Below, in pieces: positions 44,460 to 53,037 of a DNA stretch of 64,000 nucleotides (position 1 is its first letter; each line of letters opens with the position of its first letter). The notes below the pieces were generated by a model. It ran no database searches. It was given only the letters and a program-made list of their open reading frames with translations, and had not been told where the DNA came from. The position numbers were made by a program, and so were the translations under genes. Source of the DNA: UBA4615 sp964399635. Its GTDB lineage: Bacteria > Pseudomonadota > Gammaproteobacteria > Burkholderiales > Burkholderiaceae_E. Location: positions 97,534 through 161,533 of the forward strand of contig CAYNRU010000018.1 in assembly GCA_964399635.1 (NCBI GenBank), in the 5' to 3' direction.

Positions 44460-44597
44460 ATGAACGACAGTCGTGCGGTGAAGGCCAAGAACGCAACCGG
44501 CCGGGTCTATAAGTACGGGGTCATCGCGTTCATCGTGATCCTCGGCCTCGTGTGGCTCGGCAGCATCTTCCTGGCCAGGCTCAACGTCTCTGCCTAG
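44460..44597 (+). CDS. 45-residue single-pass membrane protein
   Basis: A short ORF with basic N-terminus (MNDSRAVKAKNATGRVYKYG) and one clear membrane helix (VIAFIVILGLVWLGSIFLA). Short, one-helix proteins of this form are frequent between Burkholderiales genes. No strong ribosome site; function unknown. Inside-positive topology suggests the C-terminus is periplasmic. Confidence 0.5.
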   Translation: MNDSRAVKAKNATGRVYKYGVIAFIVILGLVWLGSIFLARLNVSA

Positions 44598-44722
44598 AAT
44601 GCCGGCTCGCCAATGACACCGACACGGTCATGGCGTCGGGCGGCGCGGGCCACGCTAAGCTTCGGCATGCCGCGCCGGCGCCCCGGGGCGTCCGATCATG
44701 CGTGCGCAGCACGAGGTTCTCC

Positions 44723-45115
44723 ATGCCCGACGTCCACAAGCTGATCCTCGCGACCGAGAAGTCGATCCTGATCCTGATCGCCGGATTCACCGTCTTCGCG
44801 GTCGGGCAGGAGATGCTGCAGATGATCCGGGGCGCGAGCGTCAAGCTCACCGACCTGCTGCTGCTGTTCATCTACGCCGAGGTGCTTGGGATGGTCGCCG
44901 CCTTCTACCGGAGCCGCGAGATACCGATCTCGATCGCGATCTTCATCGCGATCACCGCGCTGTGCAGGCTGATCATCCTGCAGGGCAAGGGGGTCAGCAC
45001 GGTGGACCTGATCTACGAGAGCGGCGCGGTGCTGCTGCTGGCAGCTTCGGCAGTGGCGATCCAGTGGCGTGCCAGCCTGGCGGCACGGGCCTCGAAGCCG
45101 GGCGACGAGGGCTGA
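44723..45115 (+). CDS. PsiE-family membrane protein (phosphate-starvation-inducible family)
   Basis: A 130-residue protein with four predicted helices: KSILILIAGFTVFAVGQEM, LTDLLLLFIYAEVLGMVAAF, PISIAIFIAITALCRLII and LIYESGAVLLLAASAVAI. The segment LTDLLLLFIYAEVLGMV with YRSREIPI matches the PsiE (DUF) family, whose role is unknown although the E. coli gene responds to phosphate starvation. GAGG precedes the ATG. Convergent with the BLUF gene. Confidence 0.75.
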   Translation: MPDVHKLILATEKSILILIAGFTVFAVGQEMLQMIRGASVKLTDLLLLFIYAEVLGMVAAFYRSREIPISIAIFIAITALCRLIILQGKGVSTVDLIYESGAVLLLAASAVAIQWRASLAARASKPGDEG

Positions 45116-45137
45116 CCCGGCGGTATGCCCGGTAACG

Positions 45138-45167
45138 CCCCGCGCGCATCGCTGACGCGGCGCGGGG
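45138..45167. terminator. Hairpin between convergent psiE-like and BLUF genes
   Basis: CCCCGCGC (45138-45145) pairs with GCGCGGGG (45160-45167) across a 14-base loop, between the two convergent stops. Candidate bidirectional terminator. Confidence 0.4.
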
Positions 45168-45186
45168 AGGCGACCGGGCAGCGGAT

Positions 45187-45801
45187 CTAGCTCCGGCCGA
45201 GGGTGCCCAGCATCGACTCGCACAGGCGCAGGTGCTCGTCGGTCAGGCCCCCCTGGCGGGCGGCGCTGGTCATGCTCTCCAGCACCAGGCCGGTGAGCTC
45301 GGCCCGGCCGCGGGCCTGGACCAGGTTGCGGCGCAGGTGCTCGATGACCTTGTCCTTGGCGTCGATCTCGCGGATCAGCGGGTCCCAGTGGGTGACGCGG
45401 TACTGGCTCATCAGCGAATCGACGATGTCGCCGTGGCCGGCCAGGTAGTCGACATTGAAGTCGCTGGCCCCGAAGTCCCGAAGGCCGTCGACCTGCTTGA
45501 GGTTATCGTCGGTGATGCGCTCGAAGCCCATGCTCCAATCGGCGTACTGCCGGCGCTCGATCGTCCTGCGGCCGAGCAGCCGCATCCCGACGTGCCGCGG
45601 GTCGGCCGCGATCGTGTCGACCAGGCGGTCCACCACCGCGTCTTCGCCCTCGAGGACCTGCAGGAACGTGCCGTTGCCGTAGAGCAGCATGCCGGTGAGG
45701 CCCCGCTCGGCGTTGTTGGTGCGGCACTGCATCAGCAGCGCGATCAGCTGGTCGGCGGACATCGGCGCGCTGGCCTGGCTGAGGTACGAGATCTGGATCA
45801 T
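45187..45801 (-). CDS. BLUF-domain blue-light photoreceptor
   Basis: A 204-residue protein with an N-terminal BLUF domain (residues 1-95). The flavin-site residues of AppA (Tyr21, Asn45, Gln63) have counterparts with identical spacing: Y6, N30 and Q48, in ISYLSQAS, RTNNAERG and FLQVLEGE. The C-terminal 110 residues are helical (FNVDYLAGHGDIVDSLMS ... REIDAKDKVIEHLRRNLVQ) and contain no EAL or GGDEF domain, so it is a short BLUF protein that must signal through a partner. The ATG at 45801 gives the exact BLUF start; upstream codons are not conserved. In Burkholderiales and other bacteria short BLUF proteins act on pili/motility or c-di-GMP control, and this one lies 0.8 kb from pilC; a link is speculative. 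Confidence 0.9.
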   Translation of the reverse strand: MIQISYLSQASAPMSADQLIALLMQCRTNNAERGLTGMLLYGNGTFLQVLEGEDAVVDRLVDTIAADPRHVGMRLLGRRTIERRQYADWSMGFERITDDNLKQVDGLRDFGASDFNVDYLAGHGDIVDSLMSQYRVTHWDPLIREIDAKDKVIEHLRRNLVQARGRAELTGLVLESMTSAARQGGLTDEHLRLCESMLGTLGRS

Positions 45802-45975
45802 TGCTCTCTCCGGTGTGACGCGTACGGCAACCCCGGCCACCGGACCTGCCGACCGACCACGGCCTCCGGGCGGCGGCACGCCCGGCCCGCCGGCCATTGA
45901 CGCACAGCAGCAAGTATAGGCGACCCGAGCCGCCAGGTCGGCTCGGGGGCCCCGCGACCGGAGGCGCCGGCGGCT

Positions 45976-46965
45976 TCAGTCCGCGTAGACTCCAGCCTTG
46001 CGGATCACCGGCTCCCACTTGGCGATCTCAGACTCGAGGAAGGTCCGCAAGCCGTTGGCGGTCATCTTGTCGGCCGGCACGATGTCGGCGCTCAGGTCGA
46101 CCATCCGCTGCTTCACGGTCGGATCCTCCATCGCGGCGCGCAGCGCGGCGTTGATCTTCTCCAGAACCGGCGCCGGCGTGCCCTTGGGCGCGTACAGCCC
46201 GTGCCAGACCTTGACCTCGAAGCCCTTCATGCCCTGCTCCTCGAGCGTCGGCACGTTGGGCAGCGCGGCCAGCCTCCTGGGTACCGTGACGCCGAACACC
46301 TTCACGCGGCCGTCCTTGATCAGCGGCACCGTCTGGGTGGTCTGGTCGCACAGCAGGTCGACCTGTCCGCCGAGCAGGTCGGTCATCGCGGGACCGGTGC
46401 CCTTGTACGGCACGGTCGTCATCTCGACGCCGATCGCCGACTGGAACAGCAGGCCGCACAGGTGCGAGACGGCGCCCAGGCCGGCGTTGGCGAGCGTGAC
46501 CTTGTCCTTGTTCGCACGGATGTAGGCGAGCAGCTCGTTCAGGTCGTTCGGGGGGAGGTCCTTGCGGGCGAGCAGCGTCATCGGCACGTCCACGACCTGG
46601 CCGAGATACTCGAAGTCCTTCAGCGGATCGAAGCCCAGCTTGCGGTAGAGCGCCGGCGCGGTCGCCATGCCCATGTGGTGGAGGAACAGCGTGTGGCCGT
46701 CGGGCCGGGCGCGCGCGACACGCACGGCGGCGATCGTGCCGCCCGCGCCCACGGTGTTCTCGACGACGACCTGCTGGCCGAGCGACCTGGACATCGGGAC
46801 CGACATCATCCTCGCGACGACGTCGGTGGGGCCGCCGGCGGCGAACGGCACGACCAGGGTCACCGGCCGGTCCGGGAAGGTCTGCGCGCCGGCGGGGCCG
46901 GCCAGGCCGAGCGCGAGCGCCGCGGCCGCGGCGATCGGCGAGAACAGGGCATCAAGAAAGCGCAT
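45976..46965 (-). CDS. Bug/TctC-family periplasmic solute-binding protein
   Basis: A 329-residue binding protein with a Sec signal (cleavage near AGAQT, residue 28) and the family runs FPDRPVTLVVPFAAGGPTD, ENTVGAGGTIA, ARPDGHTLFLHHMG and TVPYKGTGPAMTDLLGGQVD. It lies directly downstream of another, unlike Bug gene (47059-48087), 93 bases apart and on the same strand, so they may be cotranscribed. No TctAB genes. Ligand unknown. Confidence 0.9.
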   Translation of the reverse strand: MRFLDALFSPIAAAAALALGLAGPAGAQTFPDRPVTLVVPFAAGGPTDVVARMMSVPMSRSLGQQVVVENTVGAGGTIAAVRVARARPDGHTLFLHHMGMATAPALYRKLGFDPLKDFEYLGQVVDVPMTLLARKDLPPNDLNELLAYIRANKDKVTLANAGLGAVSHLCGLLFQSAIGVEMTTVPYKGTGPAMTDLLGGQVDLLCDQTTQTVPLIKDGRVKVFGVTVPRRLAALPNVPTLEEQGMKGFEVKVWHGLYAPKGTPAPVLEKINAALRAAMEDPTVKQRMVDLSADIVPADKMTANGLRTFLESEIAKWEPVIRKAGVYAD

Positions 46966-47058
46966 CGTCGTCTCCGGTGTGGTGTGGGGGCGTAGGCCCG
47001 TGTCCGTGTGATCGGGTGCAGCGTCGGCCGCCGCCGGCATGCGGCGACCCGCGGCTCC

Positions 47059-48087
47059 TCACTCCTGCTGGATGCCGGCGTCGCGCATCGACTGCGCGAA
47101 CACGCCGAGCTGGTCCTTGACCAGCTTCGCGAGCGCCTCGGGCGACGAGGGGATCGGCTGCAGCCCGAGCTTCTCGTACTGCTCGACGACGTCCGGACGG
47201 CGCATCACCACGTTGAAATCCCTGGAGATCCGCTCGACCAGCTCGCGCGGCAGCTTCGCGGGACCGAACAGCCCGCCCCAGGGGGCGATGGTGACGAGCG
47301 GCTGGCCAGCCTCGGCCATCGTCGGGACGTCGGGGAAGGCGCGGGTGCGCTGCGGCAGCAGCACCGCGAGCAGCTTGAACTTCTCCTTGAGGAGTTGGGG
47401 CAGCACCGCGGGCGTCGCGAACATCGCCTGCACGCGGCCCCCGACCAGGTCGATGACCGCCTGCGCCTCGCCCTTGTAGGGCACATGGGTCATGTCGAGC
47501 CGGTTCTGGGCGACGAGCTGGGCCATCGACAGGATCCCGGTGCTGTTGCCGCTCGCGTAGGCGATCTTGCCGGGGTTCGCCCGCGCGAAGGCGACGAATT
47601 CGGGCAGCGTCTCGACCGGCACGGTGGGCGCCACCGCCAGGTAGAAGGTGAAGATGCACAGGCCGGAGATCGGGGTGAAATCGGCGATCGGATCGTAGGG
47701 GGGCGCCTTCTTGATCGAGGGCACGTAGGACATCGAGCTCGCGGTCCCGAAGTACAGCGTATGGCCGTCGGGCGCGGCCTTCACCACCTCGAGGGCGGCG
47801 ACCGCGCCGTCGGCACCGGCGCGGTTCTCGACCACCACCTGCCCGCCGAACGCGGCGCCCATGTGGGTCGCGATCACGCGCGCGCCGAGGTCGGCGCCGC
47901 CGCCGGCGGGAAACGGCACCACGAAGCGGATCGGGCGGGCAGGCCAGCCGGCCTGGGCACGGGCCGCGCCGGGCAGCGCGGCGCCGATCGCGAGGGCGCC
48001 GCCGGCCGCGAGCACGCGGCGGCGTTGGGCTCGGACGCGGGTCGGCTCGCTGCGGCCGTCCGCGGAACAGCGCGGGAAGTCGGTCAT
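47059..48087 (-). CDS. Bug/TctC-family periplasmic solute-binding protein with twin-arginine-like leader
   Basis: A 342-residue binding protein. Its leader RAQRRRVLAAGGALAIGAAL has an R-R-R-x-L arrangement like Tat signals, ahead of PGAARAQA. Family runs: WPARPIRFVVPFPAGGGAD, ENRAGADGAVAA, AAPDGHTLYFG, HVPYKGEAQAVIDLVGGRVQ. AGGAG lies upstream of the ATG. Possibly transcribed together with the neighbouring Bug gene. Ligand unknown; whether Tat or Sec exports it cannot be decided by eye. Confidence 0.88.
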   Translation of the reverse strand: MTDFPRCSADGRSEPTRVRAQRRRVLAAGGALAIGAALPGAARAQAGWPARPIRFVVPFPAGGGADLGARVIATHMGAAFGGQVVVENRAGADGAVAALEVVKAAPDGHTLYFGTASSMSYVPSIKKAPPYDPIADFTPISGLCIFTFYLAVAPTVPVETLPEFVAFARANPGKIAYASGNSTGILSMAQLVAQNRLDMTHVPYKGEAQAVIDLVGGRVQAMFATPAVLPQLLKEKFKLLAVLLPQRTRAFPDVPTMAEAGQPLVTIAPWGGLFGPAKLPRELVERISRDFNVVMRRPDVVEQYEKLGLQPIPSSPEALAKLVKDQLGVFAQSMRDAGIQQE

Positions 48088-48320
48088 CGTGTCTCCTCGG
48101 AGCTGCGGGCCGTCTGGCCTCGTGGCGTCGGGGCGGGTCCCGACGGTCACTCCAACTCTAACCGATCGGGCCGGTGCATCGGTCCGAGACCCCGCAGGTC
48201 GAGCGAGGACTGCGCCGGCCGCATGCTGCGGCTCGCCACGCACCGCGTCGCGCACCGGCGAGGGCCGTGCGCCCGGCCCGGTATCATCGTGCGGTCCTCG
48301 CCTGGTCCGCTCCCCCCTCG

Positions 48321-48878
48321 ATGACGTCGCCTCCATCGATCTACCTCGCCGGCCCGGACGTCTTCCGCCCCGACGCCCCCGCCTGCTATGCGCGGATGGA
48401 GCAGGCGTGCGCGCGGCTCGGCCTCGTCGGGCTGCGGCCCTCCGACGGCGGCCCCGCCGCCGCGGGCGCCCCGTGCACTCGGATCGAGCTCGCCCAGCGG
48501 ATCTACGACGGCAACGTCGCGCTGATCCGCCAGTGCGACGCGGTCATCGCCAACCTCGCGCCCTTTCGCGGGCACGTCGAGCCCGACAGCGGCACGGTGT
48601 TCGAGGTCGGCGTCGCGATCGCGCTCGGCAAGCCGGTCGCCGCCTACCTGCCGCAGCCGGCGCTCAGCTATGCCGAACGGGTCGCGCAGCACTTCCCGAC
48701 GCGTACCGACGCGTCGGGCACCCTGTGGGACGACGCGCACGGATCCTGGGTCGAGGGCTTCGGCGAGCCGCTGAACCTGATGCTGTCGCGCTCGACGCGG
48801 CTGTTCGGGTCGTTCGAGGCAGCCCTCGAGCACCTCGCGCGGACGCTGGATCCGGCGCGGGCACCGGCCAGCGCCTGA
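48321..48878 (+). CDS. Nucleoside 2-deoxyribosyltransferase-like protein
   Basis: A 185-residue protein with the family's opening IYLAGPDVF and the block CDAVIANLAPF ... PDSGTVFEVGVAIALGKPV, where the Glu of FEVG is the expected nucleophile that forms the deoxyribosyl-enzyme intermediate. The enzyme family moves 2-deoxyribose between purine or pyrimidine bases for salvage. Length is typical. It stands alone between a divergent Bug gene and the convergent acyl-CoA dehydrogenase gene. Confidence 0.85.
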   Translation: MTSPPSIYLAGPDVFRPDAPACYARMEQACARLGLVGLRPSDGGPAAAGAPCTRIELAQRIYDGNVALIRQCDAVIANLAPFRGHVEPDSGTVFEVGVAIALGKPVAAYLPQPALSYAERVAQHFPTRTDASGTLWDDAHGSWVEGFGEPLNLMLSRSTRLFGSFEAALEHLARTLDPARAPASA

Positions 48879-48981
48879 CCGCCGCGCCGCGCATCGCGCT
48901 GATCGCCGAGCCTGCGCCGGCCAGCGGGAAATTGCTGCGGCCCTCGAGCGGCCCCCGGCACACGAGTCGGATGCGCCACGC

Positions 48982-50145
48982 TCAGTAGGACTTGGGCAGC
49001 CCCAGCGCCTTCTCCGCGATGAAGCTCAGGATCAGCTGCGGCGAGATGGGGGCGATGCGGGTCAGCATCGCCTCGCGCAGGTAGCGCTCCACGTGGTACT
49101 CCCGCGAGTAGCCCATGCCGCCGTGCGTGAGCACCGCGGTCTCGCAGGCCTTGTAGCCCGCCTCGGCCGCGAAGTACTTGGCGGCGTTGGCCTCGGCGCC
49201 GCAGGGCCTGCCCTGGTCATAGAGCCAGGCGGCGCGCATCGTCAGCAGATCGGCGGCCTCGAGCTCGATCCAGCGCTCGGCGAGCGGGTGCTGGACGCCC
49301 TGGTTCTGGCCGATCGGGCGGTCGAACACGATGCGCTCATTGGCGTAGCGCGAGGCCCGCTCGAGCGCGACCCGGCCCAGGCCCACCGCCTCGGCCGCGA
49401 TCAGCACGCGCTCGGGATTCAGTCCGTGCAGGATGTACTCGAAGCCGCGCCCCTCCTCGCCGATACGGTCCTCGACCGGGATCTCCAGCCCGTCGATGAA
49501 CAGCTGGTTGGAGTCCACCGCCTTGCGCCCGTGCTTGTCGATCTCGCGGACCTCGATGCGGCTGCGGTCGAGGTCGGTGTAGAAGAGGCTCAGGCCGCGG
49601 GACGCATGGCCGGGGTCGGGGTCGGCGGTGCGGGCGAGCAGCAGCAGCTTGTCGGCGACCTGCGCGGTGGAGATCCAGACCTTCTGGCCGTCGACGACGT
49701 AGCGGTCGCCCTTGCGGACGGCACGGGTCTTGAGCTTGAGCGTGTTGAGCCCGGTGTTGGGCTCGGTCACGCCGAAGCAGGCCTTCTGGGTCCCCGCGAT
49801 CAGCGGCGGCAGCCAGCGCGCCTTCTGCTCGGCGCTGCCGTTCACCACCACCGGGTGCAGGCCGAAGATGTTCATGTGGATCGCGGAGGCGCCCGACATG
49901 CCCGCGCCCGACGCGGAGATGGTGCGCATCAGGATGGCGGCCTCGGTGATGCCCAGGCCCGCGCCGCCGTACTCGGCGGGCATCGCGATGCCGAGCCAGC
50001 CGGCCTTCGCGAAGGCCGCGTGGAAGTCGTGAGGGAAGCCGCCGTCGCGGTCCTTGACGCGCCAGTAGTCGGCATCGAAGTGCTTGCAGATCGAGACGAC
50101 GGCGCGCTCGATCTCCAGCTGCTCGTCGTTGAGGGCGAAGTCCAT
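48982..50145 (-). CDS. Acyl-CoA dehydrogenase
   Basis: A 387-residue FAD acyl-CoA dehydrogenase: FGVTEPNTGLNTLKLKT (FAD site), KVWISTAQVADKLLLLAR, NERIVFDRPIGQNQGVQH and THGGMGYSREYHVERY. The usual C-terminal YEGT glutamate is absent (the segment reads LTRIAPIS); a Glu in HGLNPERVLIA may serve instead, as in the FadE-like/isovaleryl branches. It is the last gene of a minus-strand cluster starting at 55248 (hydratase, thiolase, ligase, CoA-transferase, dehydrogenase) which could run a complete beta-oxidation of a special acyl chain. Confidence 0.88.
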   Translation of the reverse strand: MDFALNDEQLEIERAVVSICKHFDADYWRVKDRDGGFPHDFHAAFAKAGWLGIAMPAEYGGAGLGITEAAILMRTISASGAGMSGASAIHMNIFGLHPVVVNGSAEQKARWLPPLIAGTQKACFGVTEPNTGLNTLKLKTRAVRKGDRYVVDGQKVWISTAQVADKLLLLARTADPDPGHASRGLSLFYTDLDRSRIEVREIDKHGRKAVDSNQLFIDGLEIPVEDRIGEEGRGFEYILHGLNPERVLIAAEAVGLGRVALERASRYANERIVFDRPIGQNQGVQHPLAERWIELEAADLLTMRAAWLYDQGRPCGAEANAAKYFAAEAGYKACETAVLTHGGMGYSREYHVERYLREAMLTRIAPISPQLILSFIAEKALGLPKSY

Positions 50146-50170
50146 CGGGGATCGTCTCCAGGGAAAGGGG

Positions 50171-51379
50171 TCAGGCGCCGGCCCGGGGGGCGACGACCAC
50201 GCCGCGCCGGCGCAGGCCGTCGATGTCCTCGTCCGAGTAGCCGGCCTCGCGCAGCACCGCGTCGGTGTCCCCGCCGAGGGCGGGCGACGGGCGCCGCGGC
50301 GCCGGCCGCTCGCCGTCGACACGCAGCGGCACCGCGACGGCCTTGAGCGGCCGCCCGCCGCGCGACTCGAGCTCGAAGACCATGCCGGAGGCGGTGGTGT
50401 GCGGATGCGCGGCCAGCTCGCCGAGCGTGTGCACCGGCGAGCACGGGATCCCGGCCGCCTCCAGCGCCGCGAGCCATGCGTCGCGCGGGCGCGTGGCGAG
50501 CAGCGCCGACACCGCAGCCACCGTCTCGGCGCGGCGCGCAACGCGCTCGGCATTCTTCTCGAAGCCGGGCCGGTTGGCCAGGCCAGGCGCCCCCGCCACC
50601 CGGCAGAACGCGACCCACAGCGCATCGTTGGCCACGCCCAGGATCAGCGGCGCGTCGGCGGTGTCGAACACCTGGTAGGGGCACAGCGACTCGTGCCCCG
50701 AACCCACGCGCACGGGGTCGGTGCCGCGCGCCCAGTAGCCCTGCAGGAAGTAGGCGAGGAAGGAGACCGAGGTGTCGAACAGCGAGGCCTCGACCTTCGC
50801 GCCGCGCCCAGTGCTCGCGCGCTGCAGCAAGGCGCCGAGGATGCCGATGACCGCGTGCATGCCGGTGCCCTGGTCGACCGGCGAGAACGGGCTGCGCGAC
50901 GGCGGGCCGCCGGGCTCGCCGGTCATCGACAGCATGCCGCTGAAGGCTTGCAGGATCACGTCGTAGCCCTTGCCCTCGCGCATCGGCCCGAGCGAGCCGT
51001 AGCCCGAGATGCTGCAGTACACGAGGCGCGGGTTGATCGCCGACAGGCTCTCGTGGTCCACGCCCAGGCGTGCGGCCACGCCGGGCCCGAAGCTCTCGAG
51101 GACGACGTCGGCGCGCTCGGCGAGCCGCCGGCACACGGCGCGTCCCTCGTCCGACTTGAGGTCGAGCGCGACGCCGCGCTTGTTGCGGTTGGCCGACAGG
51201 AAGATCGTGCCGACGCCCTGCTCGAACGGCGGCCACGCGCGCGTGTCGTCGCCCTGCGCGGGCTCGACCTTGATCACGTCGGCGCCGAGCGCGCCAAGGT
51301 ACTGCGCGCACTGCGGGCCGGCCAGCACCTTGGAGAGGTCGAGGACACGGATCCCCTCGAGGGGAGCGAATCGGGGCAT
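50171..51379 (-). CDS. CaiB/BaiF family III CoA-transferase
   Basis: A 402-residue family III CoA-transferase: LEGIRVLDLSKVLAGPQCAQ, LGALGADVIKVEPAQGDDTR, FLSANRNKRGVALDLK, and the catalytic-Asp segment VEASLFDTSVSFL. It moves CoA between carboxylic acids. Normal length. It lies 25 bases upstream of the acyl-CoA dehydrogenase and 122 bases downstream of a ligase on the same strand. With both a ligase and a transferase, the cluster has two ways to make its CoA thioester. Confidence 0.9.
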   Translation of the reverse strand: MPRFAPLEGIRVLDLSKVLAGPQCAQYLGALGADVIKVEPAQGDDTRAWPPFEQGVGTIFLSANRNKRGVALDLKSDEGRAVCRRLAERADVVLESFGPGVAARLGVDHESLSAINPRLVYCSISGYGSLGPMREGKGYDVILQAFSGMLSMTGEPGGPPSRSPFSPVDQGTGMHAVIGILGALLQRASTGRGAKVEASLFDTSVSFLAYFLQGYWARGTDPVRVGSGHESLCPYQVFDTADAPLILGVANDALWVAFCRVAGAPGLANRPGFEKNAERVARRAETVAAVSALLATRPRDAWLAALEAAGIPCSPVHTLGELAAHPHTTASGMVFELESRGGRPLKAVAVPLRVDGERPAPRRPSPALGGDTDAVLREAGYSDEDIDGLRRRGVVVAPRAGA

Positions 51380-51501
51380 GGCGGTCCTGGCGCTTGGGCC
51401 GTGGTCGAGGCAGCCTGCGATCTTAGGGCATCCGCATGCCGCTGCAGGCCGGCCGGGACCGACCGCCGCCGGGCTTGGCGCGAGCGGCGCGCCCGCCGCG
51501 G

Positions 51502-53028
51502 TCAGCGCTCGGCCAGCCGCGCCCTGAGCTCGGTCTTGAGCACCTTGCCGTACGGACTCTTGGGCAGCTCCTCGATCCGCAGGTAGCGCTTGGGGCGCTT
51601 GAAACGCGCGATGTTCTCGAGGCACAGCCGGTCGAGGTCCTCGTCGCTGACGCTGCGGCCGGCCTTGGGCACCACGAAGGCGATCACCTCCTCGCCCCAG
51701 TCGGCATGGCGTGCGCCGATCACGGACACCTCGAGGACGTCGGGGTGCCGCAGCAGCACCTCCTCGACCTCGCGCGGATAGATGTTGCTGCCGCCCGAGA
51801 TGATCACGTCCTTGGAGCGGTCCTTCAGGGTCAGGAAACCGTCCTCGTCGAAGGCGCCGAGATCGCCGGTGTGCAGCCAGCCGTCGCGCAGCGGCGACGC
51901 GGTGGCCTGCGGGTTGTTCCAGTAGTCGCGCATGGTGACGTCGGAGCGGCACACGATCTCGCCGATCTCGCCCACCGGCACGTCGGCGCCCGCATCGTCG
52001 ACGAGGCGCACCTCCACGCCGCTGCGGGCCACGCCCACCGAGGCGAGGCGCTGCTCGAAGCGCGGATGGCCGTCGTCGACGTGCATCGCCTTGGACAGGC
52101 AGGTGATGGTGTTGGGCGTCTCGCCCTGCCCGTAGCCCTGCCACAGGCGCGGCCCCAGCACCGACAGCGCCTCCTTGAGGTTCTCGAGGTACATCGGCGC
52201 GCCGCCATAGAAGACGGTGCGGATGCTGTCGATGGGCGCGGCGCGCACGCCCGGGTGCGCGACCAGCCGGGTCATCATCGTGGGCGCGGTGAAGAAGGTG
52301 GCGCTCGGGTACCGCTTGAGCAGCTCGAACAGCTCCGGCGGATCGAAGCCCTGGCTGGCCGGGATCACCTGCAGCGAACCCTTGGCGACGTGCGGCAGCG
52401 AGTACAGGCCCGACGCGTGCGACAGGGGCGCGCAGTGGATCATGCAGTCGGCGGTGCCGAGCGCGTCCACGTCGGCGTAGTAGCGCAGCGTCATCGCGAG
52501 CAGCGAGCCGTGCGTGAGCGTCGCGCCCTTGGGCCGCCCGGTGGTGCCGCTGGTGTAGAAGAGCCAGGCCTGCTGCGCGGGCGGCGCCGGCTGCATCGGG
52601 ATGGGAGTGCTGGCGGCGAGCGCCGCGTACTCGGCGCCGTCGACGTCGACGATGCGCGTCGCGCCGCCCGGGCCGGTCTCCTCGACCAGCGACTGCGTCA
52701 GGTCGGGCGTCGTGAAGCACACGCGCACGCCGCAGTTCTGCAGGATGAAGGCGAACTCCTTGGGATGGAGCTTGGCGTTCATCGGCACGACGCACAGGCC
52801 GGCGTGCCAGGCCGCCCACATCAGCTCGATGTACTGCGGGCAGTTCTTCATCGCCAGCCCGATGCGCTCGCCAGGCATCATGCCGGGCACCGCGCGCAGG
52901 CCGCCGGCGAGCCGGGCCACCCGTGCCTGCAGGCCTTCCCATCGCCAGACCAGCGTGTCGCCGAAGGCCAGGGCGGGCGCCTGCGGGTAGCAGCGCGCGG
53001 TGGCGTGCAGGAAGGTCGCGATGTTCAC
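51502..53028 (-). CDS. Acyl-CoA synthetase (AMP-forming)
   Basis: A 508-residue ANL ligase: P-loop LFYTSGTTGRPKGATLTH, A5 motif GYGQGETPNTIT, hinge/A8 DGFLTLKDRSKDVIISGGSNI and A10 lysine in KSPYGKVLKTEL. It activates a carboxylic acid for the surrounding beta-oxidation-type genes. It differs from the ligase at 29608-31191 in sequence throughout and is not a recent duplicate. Nine bases separate it from the thiolase stop. Confidence 0.9.
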   Translation of the reverse strand: MNIATFLHATARCYPQAPALAFGDTLVWRWEGLQARVARLAGGLRAVPGMMPGERIGLAMKNCPQYIELMWAAWHAGLCVVPMNAKLHPKEFAFILQNCGVRVCFTTPDLTQSLVEETGPGGATRIVDVDGAEYAALAASTPIPMQPAPPAQQAWLFYTSGTTGRPKGATLTHGSLLAMTLRYYADVDALGTADCMIHCAPLSHASGLYSLPHVAKGSLQVIPASQGFDPPELFELLKRYPSATFFTAPTMMTRLVAHPGVRAAPIDSIRTVFYGGAPMYLENLKEALSVLGPRLWQGYGQGETPNTITCLSKAMHVDDGHPRFEQRLASVGVARSGVEVRLVDDAGADVPVGEIGEIVCRSDVTMRDYWNNPQATASPLRDGWLHTGDLGAFDEDGFLTLKDRSKDVIISGGSNIYPREVEEVLLRHPDVLEVSVIGARHADWGEEVIAFVVPKAGRSVSDEDLDRLCLENIARFKRPKRYLRIEELPKSPYGKVLKTELRARLAER

Positions 53029-53037
53029 GGCCGCCCC

